Source: Periconia sp. R9002
Lineage: Eukaryota > Ascomycota > Dothideomycetes > Pleosporales > Periconiaceae
Reading direction: 5' to 3'
Length of the DNA: 64,000 bases
Assembly: GCA_023627715.1 (NCBI GenBank)
Contig: JAMAHW010000112.1
Span: forward strand, 43,818 to 107,817
Under the pieces are notes generated by a model. That model saw nothing but the letters and a program-made list of their open reading frames with translations. It made no database searches and had not been told where the DNA came from. This document shows, piece by piece, positions 1-12,078 of this stretch. The number at the start of each line of letters is the position of its first letter. Position 1 is the first letter of the stretch. The position numbers were made by a program, and so were the translations under genes.

Positions 1-635
1 AAAGTTATACGACGAGACATCTTTCCCAAGCACGCGGCCTTGCCGCATCCAGTGACATGCCTCAACCCCTACGCCAATCTTAGATCATTTCCATCTACAG
101 CACATCAAAGTCCCTCATCGCCTGCCGCATTGAGAGAAACTTGCGCCACACCAAATGTTTAATGCTGGCCTCGCGACTCTCCAATGTGATTGGCCCTAGC
201 GCTCCATTCTGGGGCTGTTTACGCTCGCGCGGACTTCGGACTGGTCATCGCATTGCTCCCCTGAACATTGAAACCCGCACTTTGCCACTTTCAGCGAGCG
301 GGTAAAATGGCAAACAGCAAAACCGCACCACTCAAGGTGGATTGCGAGCACGCGTGAGTAGGGCACCTTGTCTCGCGGAGAATTAACTGGGAAATCAACG
401 AGTTTCTCGGGGATGCGTGGGTGGACGGACCTTGGAGAGTGGCTCTGCCTTCAGGATACCTACATATATATGTACAGGGTACAAGCGTCTGGTGACTGTT
501 TTTTTGTTTTCTGGCCAGTCAACTTTTACATTCGTTTTTTAGGGGTGTCTACCGTTATTGGTTGCGTTTGAGACGCTGTTTTGATATAAACTCACCTATA
601 CATTCTTTTTATATCACTGCAAATAGAACTTCACG
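1..635. other. Intergenic, no gene seen; 5' flank of the PLC-like gene
   Basis: No ORF here looks like a conserved protein. The only notable element is a TATA-like hexamer (TATAAA) at 585-590, about 46 nt before the start codon of the next gene. The rest is unremarkable mixed-composition DNA. Confidence 0.5.
585..590 (+). promoter_or_regulatory. TATA-like box upstream of PLC-like gene
   Basis: TATAAA about 46 nt before the ATG at 636. The position suits a short 5' leader, but there is no direct evidence that it is used. Confidence 0.3.
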
Positions 636-2188
636 ATGGGATACGGTGGGTGCAGCGCAACGCGTCGCCACGTTGTAGTCAAGAATATAGACACTAACCC
701 ACCATGTAGGAGGCTTTCTCACGCTCGTCAACGGCTCGCCGAATGACTGGACGGTATCAAGTGCGCCGTCCTACCAGATGGACCAGTGGAAATGGCCCAC
801 AGTCAAAGCCAACACGGCCGAAAGAGTCTATGTTGAATGGGGCACCAAGGGCAGTCAAAAGGACGATGCAGGAGAAGCCTACTACAAGATTGGCGGTGGC
901 GGAGAGTTTGCGGTCCGGGGCAAGAAACCCGACGACTTCGTGTTGACCATCACACTCGACAACCACGCTACCAAGCAAAGCCCCAAGGGTTCTAAGATCG
1001 ATCTCGGATTCCGTCATGACAATGACGTTGACTGGATTATGAGCACGGATGAGGCGGGCGCGTGGTGGTCCAACAGCGGTGACTTGACAGACTGGATGCA
1101 TCAGAGCTTGGGATCGATCGGGAATAGGACGTTGAAGCAGATCTGCATGCCTGGTTCGCACGATGCGGGCATGTCCGAGTTTGACCCCGGAACTGTCGGC
1201 GCTACTTTCCAGAACTCGCAGACCCAGGTGTTGAATATCTACGATCAGTTGGTTGCTGGGTCGCGTTACTTTGATCTTCGGCCCGTACTTTCCAATGGGG
1301 AATGGAAGGCTGGTCATTACTCAGAGGTTGGGGATAGTCAAGTCTGGTTGGGTGGTAACGGGCAGAAAATTTCGGATTTGGTGAAGCAAGTTAATGGTGA
1401 GTACAATTTGATAACGATGGGGATGAGGAACTTCAAAAATAAAGAAAAGGAAACACAACTAACTCATTCACCAAGACTTCACCGCCAAATACAAGGAGCT
1501 CGTCATCATCAACCTCTCCCACACCCTCGACACAGACAACAACTACAAAGACCTCACCCAAGACCAATGGAACAAGCTCTTCGACCTCCTCAAAGGCATC
1601 AACAAACGCTACACCCTCAAATCCCCCGGAAAAACCGATCTCTCCGACAAAGTCCTCGACGACTTCATCGGCACCGACGCCAGCGTCATCATCATCTCGC
1701 AACTCAACTCAGGCATCCAACTCGGCGCCTACGCAGATCAAGGCTTCTACAACCAGGACAACCTCCCCTTCTACGACAGCTACTCCAACTCCAACGACGC
1801 CACCAAGATGCGCGACGACCAGCTCAAAAAGCTAAAAGACGAACGCAACCTCGTCGCCGATGCCGGAAAGCGGAAAGACAAATTCCACATCTTCTCCTGG
1901 ACGCTGACGCAGCAAGCCGAGGATGTCTTGAACCCTGAGAAGGCGATCCTGAACTTGGCTACGGACGTTTACGATGGTCTTTTCGTCGAGGCGTTTAATG
2001 CGTTCACCCCTGAGTCGTTCCCCAATGTGCTGTACATCGATGCGGTTGGTGTGAGGGATAAGCCGATTACCTTCCCGTATGATAAGGTTAAGTCGGTTGG
2101 GAAGAACTATGATATTAGGAGTTTGGCGATTGCGATTAATAATGCGAAGGCTGGGAGGAATGCGTATATTACGAAATCGAAGAAGTAG
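636..2188 (+). CDS. PLC-like phosphodiesterase (PI-PLC X-domain fold)
   Basis: Three exons, 636-645, 710-1396 and 1476-2188, give a 469-residue protein. The 10-nt first exon encodes MGYG and is fixed by a GTGGGT donor and a CTAAC...TAG acceptor; without it the frame has no good start. The second junction joins VKQVN to DFTAKYKEL, which restores a normal core. Residues about 150-185 carry the X-domain signature MPGSHDAGMSEFD with the expected catalytic His, then LVAGSRYFDLRP and VIINLSHTLD. The N-terminal part (about 130 residues) is a beta-rich extension. No signal peptide is visible, so it is probably intracellular. Proteins of this fold hydrolyse phosphoinositide-type phosphodiesters; the substrate here is unknown. 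The family call is firm, the physiological role is not. Confidence 0.85.
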
Positions 2189-5119
2189 AGCTGTTGGGGA
2201 AGGGGATGGTGCGACGCTGGAGAGGGGTTCTTTTCGTTGTTCGATCGACGCTTTAGAAGGAAGAGCGCATGGTTGAAGAGGATAGTTACCCCCCAACCTA
2301 GATTCAATGTTCATACTATATTATTTCAAATCCAAACTCATTCTTCAAAACACACTGCCTCCTGGATCTTCGATTTGGAACCTAATTGGGATTGGTTGTT
2401 GGATACGTCATGCTGGCTGTTCTTCGGTTTCTTTTGTTCTTTGCTTCTGGGTGAAACGCCTACGCCTGCTCTATGCATCGCTGCATTCACAGTTGCGGCG
2501 TCTATGCTGTCATGCTTGCACAGATGGGAAGAGGGCAGATCGAACGAGAGACGTCATTCCGCACACGCATCGGTCCAACTGAGTACACCGTTCCCGCCAT
2601 TTAGAGATTTCAACAATCGCGGTGGTTTCGGACGATTGTGGTAATCGTTGCTATACCTCATACAATGGTGGATGGCAGCTAACTCTCAGCCCATACAAAA
2701 GAAATTAGGGAACACTAATCCAGGCACCAGTTGTCTCCCTACTAAGCCTACTGTACTGCAGCTGCTACTCTGTCATATGTCGAAGCCACCATACAGCTTC
2801 TCTTGTAGAGTACAGTACTATCTTCTGGGCGCGTGCCCTGGCGGCTTGGCTCCTGCGACTCTCCAGCCAACCGTTTCCTATCAAAGAAGTCATCTTGCAA
2901 AGGTTACGGTGTGCTGGGAAACTCTTGCACATGCAGCGTCCATTGGGCATGACGGTCGGTATGCCATGCAGGGTAATCTGCACCCCAAAGTAACCCTCAC
3001 TGCATGTTTGCACCTGACGCAACACCAACGCTGCAATTTGGGTAGGGATGGGACGGTGGAGACAGCAGCAGTCCTGGATCGAAGCACTAACGCGGGTGCT
3101 TTTGCGTTGAGCGGGAGATAATCCTTGTGACCTTTCCTACCAGTAGCGTAGGCTTTATTAGCAGCAGAAGCCGAAAACGAACGCGACGCTTGTTAAAGTC
3201 GGGGTTTCATATACACATCCCCACATCGCATCCCTTCCGGTCAAGAGCACCGAGGTAAGCAGAAGCAACTCACTCGCAGATGCAAACAATCGATATATGC
3301 CCACCGAAATGGGAAGGGAAGATTGCAAGCTTTGAAACACCGCCAAGGGGTTTGATACTTGGATGGTCGCTATTCGTGGGTAGCGCCTGCGAGGTGATTG
3401 CTTTTTCAAAGCGGGAGGATTCCCCTGGGCCGCCCCCCTAGTCCAACATGCGCGGGGACACCTACCCACATTTAGAGGGCTAGAGTATTGTTTTTCCTAT
3501 GCCTTCGACACCACCGTGGTCGAAAAAGTAGGGTTTTTGTTTTGTTCCACTTTTTCCCTGCTTCTCCTGCAGCTTTTTTCTTCATGCGCCTCGTATTTGT
3601 AGCTGGCAAGATGAATGGGCACTGTATGTACTCGGCAATAGCTGGATGAAAGGAAGAATGGCAGGAGGTCAAAAGACGCATGAAGCTGTGAGACGTGGGG
3701 CGAAATGGAAGAATGACCAGAATATTGGTAGCATACGTGTAGAGTACCCTATCCACACGCGCATCCATGTTGCACAAGCAGGGACTTGGTCTTTCATGGA
3801 TTGATATTTTTGAAGGGCCAACGGGAAGAAGACATGCAGGGCGACATGCTCCAAGATTCGAGGGACGAAGGGATGATGATACTATCAGCAATCTATGATG
3901 ATGTTCACTTTGCAAGAACCGCCGCGGCGACTATGAGCAAAGTTCGGGATTAGCGGAAATATTATCTCAGATTTTCGCAAAAATGAGCGTTCCATGAGGC
4001 GTTGGGGTGGCAGTGGTGTGTACTTAAGGTGTACGCGTAGACGGGTAGGGGACGGTTCAAGGCGGATGTTTCGGCGCCCGTTTGTTGACTCGGCTAAAGA
4101 GCTTTTATCATCTGCAGACGATTCATTGCCACGACGCCGGCTCATGCACTCCGCTTCCGTGGAAGACTGCAATTTCGTCCGATCTATGTCAGTAGAAGAT
4201 GTTTTTAGAAAATGAACGTGAATGTTCGAAGTCATGGGGACGTGCGTATGGCGCCGCGGCTTGCAGTTGATGAACAGCTGGGAAAGACCCGTCGTCGAAT
4301 CCACCGTCGTTTTGAGTGATGGATGGCTTCCCTCGGCATCATATCCACATATTTTCGTATTTCCATTTCACTAAATGCTGTAGGAAGATTGCACGCAGTA
4401 GACGGGCTCGGCGTGGATTTTTTGTTCTTCACCAAAAGCCGACATAGAGACTATCGCTTTGCTAGGCATTCATTCCTCATCCGATCTTAACACGGCGGCC
4501 GTTATTATCACAACGTGGGGCATCCGATTCAGAAACAGCAAACTATTGATATCTTTAACAATCATGCGAGCCTGCCCATGTCGTTGCATGCATCATGCCT
4601 TTTTACAACCAATCCTGCGCCCGGTCATCCGTAGCGAACCCAGCAAGTTCGAGTGGCAAGATGCCGCAATCATCAATGCGGCAAGGCGCAACTAAAACTG
4701 CGACCAAACGAGGTACCAAGAGCCCAGACATCGCTGGGCCCTAACCAAAGTACAGCTGATGCGCCGTCTTGCTGGGCTATTGCACGAGTCACGATTCGTG
4801 CCTTTGTCGCATCGCAGCCAGGGTAGCTAGTTCAGGGCGACATATCCTCGAGTGGTTGCATATAAACAAATGCTCCTGTTCCCCTGATGCTATTTCCCCC
4901 TCTTTACCTTTCCTTCCCATATTTAATTTTGACAATCCACCTTTGTGGTGTCACTTCCTCCCGAATCTCAGGAAAAAGGTCTATTCCAGTGTGAACTTCG
5001 TTCAGAAATTCTCGCCAGTCACTCGCTCGACTTTTCAGATCACTCAAACCAGGAAAATTTCCTATCTATAATATTCTAATTACTCTCCAATACCGACATC
5101 AATACCATATTCAGTCACT
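2189..5119. other. 2.9-kb intergenic stretch, no supported gene
   Basis: Several ORFs of 60-157 codons exist on both strands (for example 2648-3121 + and 3885-4304 -). None shows a recognisable domain, a signal peptide, or splice-linked partners in frame. The last about 250 nt are pyrimidine-rich and lead into the chitin deacetylase start, as expected of a fungal promoter or leader. Confidence 0.5.
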
Positions 5120-7319
5120 ATGCGTTTCTCAACTGCTCTCGCTTCTGCTGCGGCAGTCGCCCCCTTCGTCACTGCCCATGGAGAGGCTCCCATGCCCCAG
5201 ATTGTTGGCCTCAACTTGAAGGATTTGAAGACCCGCGATATGCTCAGCACCTTGAGGGCCCGCGCCGCTGAAGTTGCCTCGCAAGGAATCCAGGAAGCCC
5301 AGGCTGCTGCCGAAAAGCGTACCAAGAACATCAAGAGGCAGGGCGGCACAAACGGACAGTGTGGAGGCTCAAATGGCAAATGCGCTGAGGGATACTGCTG
5401 CAGTGCTTCAGGTTGGTGTGGCCAAGGCAACGTAAGTTGATTCTGCTCTAATTGGACCGAAAAATTACATCATTCTGACTGATTTCAGGACTACTGCTAC
5501 GCCCCTGGATGTCAGTACGCTTTCGGCCCTGCCTGCCCTGACAATGTCACCCCCGCTGGAGCCGACACTTCTTCCATTCCCCGTACCAAGGTCGGATCCG
5601 TCCCATACGGTGGTGCTGGTATCTACCAGTGCACAACTCCGGGCACTGTAGCTCTTACCTACGACGACGGCCCACAGAAGGATTACACCGACCACGTTCT
5701 AGACGTCTTCAAGTCCTACAACGCCAAAGCCACCTTCTTCATCACCGGAAACAACATCAACAAGGGTGAAATTGACACCACTCCCGAGTTCACGGCCACT
5801 ATCAAGCGTGCTCACGCTGAGGGCCACCAAATCGCTTCTCACACCTGGACCCACCAGGACCTCAGTGCTATCTCAGAAACCGACCGCAAGGCTCAAATGA
5901 TCAAAAACGAGATGGCCCTGCGCAACATCTTAAACTTCATTCCCACGTACATGCGCCCACCTTATTCCAGCTGCACGGCTGAATCTGGATGTGAAAAGAC
6001 ATTGGAGGATCTCGGGTACCACGTGACTTACTTCAACGTTGACACGGACGACTACAACCAAGACGCGGCCGAGAAGATCCAGAACGCGAAGAACAACTTC
6101 AAGGGAAACATCACCGCGGGAGGTGCTACTCCGGCCAACGCCGAGTGGTTGTCCATTGCCCACGACATCCACTACCAGACCGCCTATAACTTGACCGACT
6201 TCATGCTGTCTACCCTTACCGGCCTTGGCTACAAAGCTGTCACCGTTGGCGAGTGCCTCGGCGACCCCGTCGAGAACTGGTACCGCAACGGTGACGGCAG
6301 CTCTCCTGTAAGTGGACGTTCTCTTTATTAACAAAGATCCAAACTGGAGCGGAAGTTCTTCCAAGAACTGATACACACGCAACGCCCGGATCTCTGTGTA
6401 AGTATAACACTAGTGGCCGAACGAAGATCTAACGCGGTCTTAGAACCCTCCTCCTTCGTCTGGAAAGCCCGTCTCCACTGATGCCACATGCGGTGGTACC
6501 AACGGCTTCACCTGCCAGGGCAGCACCTTCGGCAACTGCTGTTCTGCTGCCGGCTGGTGTGGAAGCACGGATGCCTACTGCGGAAGCGGATGCCAGTCCA
6601 CCTTCGGCACTTGCGGCTCTAGCACCACGCCTCCTCCCAGCCAGCCCACTGGCGGCGCCCCCGTTTCCAACGACGGTACCTGCGCTGGGTCCAAGGGCCA
6701 GACCTGCAATGGCTCTTCTTTTGGTAAGTTGATCGGTCTCATCAACAAGTGGCTTCCTTTCCAGATCGGTGGACGTCCCTGATTCATTCACGAGACCCCG
6801 GTTCGCCCCGAAAAAAGCACATAGATAGTTTCGCGGTTTGGTTTCTTGTTTATTTTTTTTCTTTCTTTTCTATACACCGTTTCTTCGCATCAGGCTCGAA
6901 GACTCTCTCTGTAACATGTCATGAATCGTCTTTTTTTTCATCATTTTAAAAAACACCTTTCTTTGTAACGTGATAACGAGAAACACCATCTCATCACTCC
7001 TATACATCACGACATCATAACTGGAAAACTTTCTAAACATCATTGTCACACTTAAACTCCTTTCCCCCCACTCTCTCCCTAAGACTTTACCCTCTAAGAA
7101 TAGGGTTCCCACTCTGTACACTAAAACACCCCTGGGGCTAGAAGCACCAAACAACAACCACACACACCCGATTCTAGCTCTTCATCGAGTCATACATCTC
7201 CTATCTGAACCAATCACTAACGAAACCTAGGCAACTGCTGCTCTCAATACGGCTGGTGCGGAAGCACCGTCGACCACTGCAAGACGGGCTGCAACCCTGC
7301 GTTTGGCACTTGCCAGTAG
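5120..7319 (+). CDS. Secreted chitin deacetylase, CBM18-NodB-CBM18-CBM18
   Basis: Four exons (5120-5431, 5489-6307, 6444-6723, 7231-7319) encode 499 residues. A signal peptide (about residues 1-19, ending VTAHG) is followed by a Cys-rich CBM18 chitin-binding module (about 77-120). Then comes a NodB polysaccharide-deacetylase domain with TYDDGP at 161-166, the metal-binding SHTWTH at 221-226, RPPY at 260-263, and a late HDIH motif. Two more CBM18 modules follow (about 392-435 and 447-499). The family (CE4) removes acetyl groups from chitin, in the fungal wall or to shield chitin fragments from plant immunity. The last intron (6724-7230, 507 nt) is unusually long for this genome and splits the third CBM18. 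Reading through it would end the protein about 20 codons later, without that module. Confidence 0.93.
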
Positions 7320-9004
7320 TGCGCGTCAAACGACCCACGAATCGAATTGCGGTAACGAATCGTCCCAACGGCCTGATACACCTTTTTTTGTAAATATAAA
7401 TGGGATAAGACGAACGGGGGTTTCGGGTTGATAATGTGTGGGGGATGTGCGTATGGATACCGCACGGCGAATGGATGGGGATGATGATCGACGATGATGG
7501 TGGTGGAGGAAATAAAAATACGGAAATATGGAAAAATTAATACGATGATGAGCGCGGTACGGTGTATTTTGTGTATGGAAGTGTGGATGTGCGCCTTACT
7601 GTGGATGGAGATATACTATCCACGTCTCTCTTTTACTTTTCCGTTTCCTCATCAAACAGGATCAATCAATACACTCAAAACCTACCTATCCCTCAATTCC
7701 GTGCAGATCGTTTCCCCATCACGAACCTCTGCCCATCCATCCATCCATCCATCACATCCACCATTGTTTTGAAATCCGATTCATGAATCGTCGTCCGTCA
7801 CATATAAACGAAAAGCTATTTGTAAAAGCACTGACTCCCGAGCGATCGACCACCTTAGCCCGCGCACTAACGACACCACCCGATACCGCATCCAGACATC
7901 AACCTTCCAGACTACCGTTTCGGGAGTGGGATGCTTCTCTTTTCGAGTCGTGCGCGCGTACGGTTTTGGTTAGGAGGGTGATTTTGGGGGGGTGGAGATG
8001 GGTGCGCCTTATTCAAGGGCAGTTTTGGGGTGTAGGGTTTTGTGGTTTGTAGGGAGAATTCGTGCCCTCTAAGGGGAATTCGTGCCCTCTAAGACGATTC
8101 CGTGCCCGCTATCGTGAGATCATTGTTTCGGGGTCGAGAATCTTGCCCCCGTTCTTCGGTTTTTGTGCCCGCTAGTTTTAGGGTGAGGGTTTTGAGGTGG
8201 TGGGGGGCTTCGATGACGTTGAGTGTGAAGCTTTTGATGCTGGATTTGTCATGTTGTGGATGGGTTGTTGGGGTGTTTGATGGTTTGTGAGGGGATTTGG
8301 GGGATGTGATGTCTTTGATGTATTGAAGTTCCGAGGGTCTGGTTCGTTGGGGTCTTGCGATTGGGTGTTTGTTGGGTGCATGTTGACACTGTTTATTTGG
8401 AAGGTAATTCGGTTCTGGGTGCGCAGTTACTAGGATAGCTTGGATGCAGCATTAGGAGTGATGGTACTGAGGTATGAGGACAAAAGGATTGACAACTCAA
8501 TACCACGAGATTGAGGGCGAGAAGATACTTACATATAATTTCTATTCTCAATCATGGTATATCTAATTCGCATCGGAAATCAATCAAATGAATGCTTTAC
8601 ACGTAGATCGATTGGTAGCATTGATGTAATTTGCCAATTCTTCTTTTCAGGGTATTACATTCACTGAACCGCCTGGAACTTATATTCTGCATACCTACAT
8701 ATGTAGTTATGTAGGCTTAGACATCAGAAGTTGATTATCATCGGAGAAATTACGTGATTTGGCACAATGAATACGGATTTTATTAGATTTCATATTCTCT
8801 CTATTTCCTGTTTTTCAGTGTTTCCTTTGAGTGTGTTACGTCTATCAGCAGTGTTGTCGTGCAAATGAATGATTTGTCAATATCTTTTATTTTGCTAATT
8901 ACTTCCACTAAGCCGGTTCTCTATTCACTCCTTCGACCAAGCACAATCATTTTCAATCTTGGAGAGCAATGCCCAATTCCTGCAACAAAGACTCTACGAC
9001 CTTC
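7320..9004. other. 1.7-kb intergenic stretch with simple repeats
   Basis: No supported gene. It contains a (CATC)n run near 7735-7765, a strongly G-rich top strand at about 7965-8380, and three 20-nt tandem units at 8056-8115. It lies between the 3' ends of the chitin deacetylase (+) and the MFS transporter (-), so it is a convergent spacer. Confidence 0.5.
8056..8115. repeat. Three tandem 20-bp units
   Basis: Units at 8056-8075, 8076-8095 and 8096-8115 share GA(A/T)T(T/C)CGTGCCC(T/G)CTA. The first two are identical over 18 bases and the third has diverged. A related GTGCCCGCTAG lies near 8165. Its role is unknown; it looks like a small minisatellite. Confidence 0.8.
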
Positions 9005-10859
9005 TCAAACTTCCACGATCCTCTCACCACCAACCTTTTTGAGCCCCTGATAAAACTTCCTCTCTCGAAACACCTTGATATCGTCCTCCGCATTTGTCTT
9101 CCCCCCCTTTCTCGCTTTGAGCGCCAACCTCCTCACCCTCATAACATCATACTCCGTATTCCTTGTCAACCACCAAGTCCACAAATTGCTAACCCATCCG
9201 GCCATCAGGAAACTCGCCGCAATCGCAAACGAATTCCGATACCCGTCATGTGCCCATTTTGACTGGAAAAGCTGTGGGCCTACCACACCCCCGAGCTGCG
9301 CGATCCCCGACTGCAAGCCCAACGTGAACGCCGTTCCCGTACTCCCCACCAACGTAGCGCTACGCCAGGCCCAGAACGCTGGAAAATAGGATTGGTAGAA
9401 GAGCGTGCCGAGTACGCATGCGATGTAGATGCCGACTCGGGAGTGGATGGTGAAGAAGAGCACAAAGCATATTACCATTCCAGACATGATGAACATGATG
9501 TAGGCGGGCCGAACTATCCAGGCTTTACCCATGAACCAGGCGGAGAATATGAGCCCCGCGACCGTAGCGGCGCAGGGAGGTAGGAGAAGCAGCTGGTTTC
9601 TGGGGAGGCCGACGAAACCTAGATTGGTGATAATGGTGGGAAGGTACCATGTGAGTGCGTATCCACTAGCAAGATCATCGTATTAGCAAGTTGCAGCGCT
9701 CAAACTCGCAGTAATTTTACGCATATGATAAAGAGCTTACCCAAGATTTACGAGCGTTTGGCTGAGCATGAAACTCCAAATCAGCCACTCGGACAATACA
9801 TTTTTGATCTCCTTTGTCGAGTAATCCGGATCACTCGTCAACGGTGCGTTCTCTGGCAACCGGGTCTCAATAAACTCTTGTTCTCGCTTTGTGAACCATC
9901 TATCACTCCTCGGGCTCTTCGGATAATCTGGTAAATAATACCACACAAGACCGGAGAACAAAATCGTGGCGGTGCCCTCGAGAAGGTATACCCATCTCCA
10001 AGCGGAAAGGCCCCCGATGCCATCCATGTAGGATAAGCCGTAGCAGATGAGTGCGCTCACTACGCCGGCCACGTTGCTGAAGCAGAAATAGTATGTTACT
10101 ATGCGCCCCATTTCGTCGGTGCGATACCAGGATGAGTATTGCGCCATGATGCCCGGGAACATTCCAGCTTCGAACATGCTATTTGGGAGCACTCTTAGTT
10201 TACTATTTCTAGCGTATGTAGAAAGGAGGTGAACGAACCCTAAGAGGAATCGCATCGCGTACATGTCGTGCCGGTTTTGGGCTGCAGCGTGACATGCCGT
10301 GATGATGCCCCACGTGAGGAAAATGCGGGCTTGCCAGTTGTGTGGAGACATGCGCTTCAGCAGGAGGTTACTTGGGGCTTCGAATATTATATATGCAATC
10401 TGCGTCAATGCATTAGCATGCATTGTACACGTTTGACAAGCTAGTGTGGATTACACCGTATATCGAAGCAACCCAATTATATTGATTGGACGTCATGTGA
10501 AGTTCTTTTAATATGTTCGATGGTTGTCCTACTTGCAAGACTTTGACAATCGAAGCATTGTTGACATCAATCTATTTGATGTAAGTATAAACACGCCCGT
10601 CGAAGGGAATAACACTGACCTGCTTGATCAGATACATGATACCCGTGAGCAATATAAAGCATTTGTCGACTTTACGCATAATCTTCTTTTCCTCCTCTGC
10701 CGTGAACGTAGATAAAAATGCAGCTTTAGCTTCAGGGTCATCACGGAGGTTATCAACATCTGCCCGTGAAACAACAGCCGTGGCTTGTTTTCGTGACTCT
10801 GCTGCTACATTGTGATCGATGGTAGGGTAAAAGATCTCGCTATCACGAGATGAAGTCAT
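9005..10859 (-). CDS. MFS transporter, allantoate permease (Dal5-like) family
   Basis: Five exons on the minus strand (10859-10620, 10571-10455, 10399-10239, 10178-9741, 9665-9005) give 538 residues. The cytosolic N-terminus (about 65 residues) leads into TM1 with KVDKCFILLTGIMYLIKQ, then the loop SNQYNWVASIYG, APSNLLLKRMSP, and RFLLGMFEAGMFPGIMAQ, the hallmark of anion:cation symporter family members. About twelve hydrophobic segments can be seen. The 60-nt intron 10238-10179 has no stop and a length divisible by three, so an ORF caller would leave 20 false residues in RFLLG-MFEAG. Family members import allantoate, nicotinate, vitamins or other small carboxylates; the substrate cannot be named from sequence. 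It has no obvious functional partner next to it. Confidence 0.9.
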
Positions 10860-12078
10860 AGTAGCTTTGAATGCGAATATGTCTGGAAAACAAGAAGGGT
10901 CGAAGGGTCACTATATATCCTTAGTGGCGAGAACCCCTAGAATTCGATGGCAAAATAATTATGCGGTCGTAAAGTGTAGTTATGTACCACTTGCAACTAC
11001 GAGGATTGACATCCGGGATTGTTTATGGCGTTTGTGGTAGCTGGAATGGTATCATATGTATATCCCAGCAGGGCTAGATCGGGAGGTGAACATGGTAAAT
11101 AGAGAACGGTTTTTTGGACGTCGTGCAAACTGTCCTAGCCTTGTGTTTATAGCTCTGTGTGCAAAAAACGTCTAGGATAAAGTTGGGGAAGTATGCTGTA
11201 CAACTTTGTGCTTATCTCTCATAGCCAATTGGCCAATAATGAGGTTGGACAGATGGCGCAATATTGATATGCATAACGACATCGCGCACGTTAGACCAAG
11301 ACTCATACTGGGGTTTGCCAAGATATATAACGTCGAACTGTGGGTTCTCTTTGTCTTTCCGAAGATTTTGCGTAGTGAGGTGCTGTTGTGCAGACTTGGA
11401 GAGATCACTGATATCATATTTAGGTGGCACAGCCATGACATGGACCTCAAGGAAATCTCTAGCAAGTCAACTTTCAATATATGCAATCTGATTCCCATGG
11501 AATCCAATAAATGCAAAGTTATTATTCAAACAGTTTTTTGAATATATCTCATTGACGGGAGCACTTCAGACGATCGATGCTGAAGCTGAGGACGCGAGAA
11601 CAATGACCTAAACTCGAGTGGTTTATGCAACTGTTTGATTGAATTTGGCTATCTAAGTGCGAAAATTAGAGCACCGAGTATTCTAAATTGCAGAAAATAT
11701 ACTTAAAATATATGTTCCTACAGTACGTGCACAGCTCGAGGTTTTGATATGGAGGGTAGGAGGTCAGAAGGTGGGGGGGGCATGCGGGGAAGAAAAATGA
11801 TACTAACTAATATCTAGATGTGACCGGCTAGAAATTGTCTCTAATTTAGTATAAGATAAGTATGGAATTACAAGATTTGATGATGGAAGTTTCCAAGCTA
11901 TGGATGTTTGGCCTGGTGTGCAACTCCGGAGGAGATTGGGGAAAGAGAGCTCGGAGAAATGGAAATGCCGAGCGCCGAAGATCGTCATCCATTTCTACTA
12001 ACGATTTGCTACTCTTTCATTCTTAACTTCTTCGTCGGCAATCCCCGCGATACAGCACAACCTCAAGTATCGTCCAAG
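10860..12078. other. Intergenic; one possible gene relic
   Basis: No intact gene. On the minus strand, 11212-11560 reads as short protein-like segments broken by stops (FAFIGFHGNQIAYIES, then MAVPPKYDISDLSKSAQQ). This could be decayed coding sequence but is too short to identify. A G-run lies at about 11773-11780. The last 150 nt are pyrimidine-rich and look like the leader of the next gene. Confidence 0.4.
11212..11560 (-). pseudogene. Possible decayed gene fragment, unidentified
   Basis: Read on the minus strand in one frame, this stretch gives protein-like text interrupted by at least two stop codons. The segment GFHGNQIAYI faintly resembles a jacalin-type beta-prism strand, and the stretch after the second stop is open for about 74 codons from an ATG at 11436. 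No intron placement that removes the stops is convincing. It may be chance. Confidence 0.2.

Noticed and set aside
757..1317. 186-codon minus-strand ORF over the PLC-like gene
   Set aside because: It is antisense to a well-supported exon with clear X-domain motifs, and has no protein character of its own.
2648..3121. 157-codon plus-strand ORF
   Set aside because: No domain, signal sequence or splice continuation; Cys/Leu-rich composition typical of random frames.
3885..4304. 139-codon minus-strand ORF
   Set aside because: No recognisable fold, and overlapped by similar-sized ORFs in other frames.
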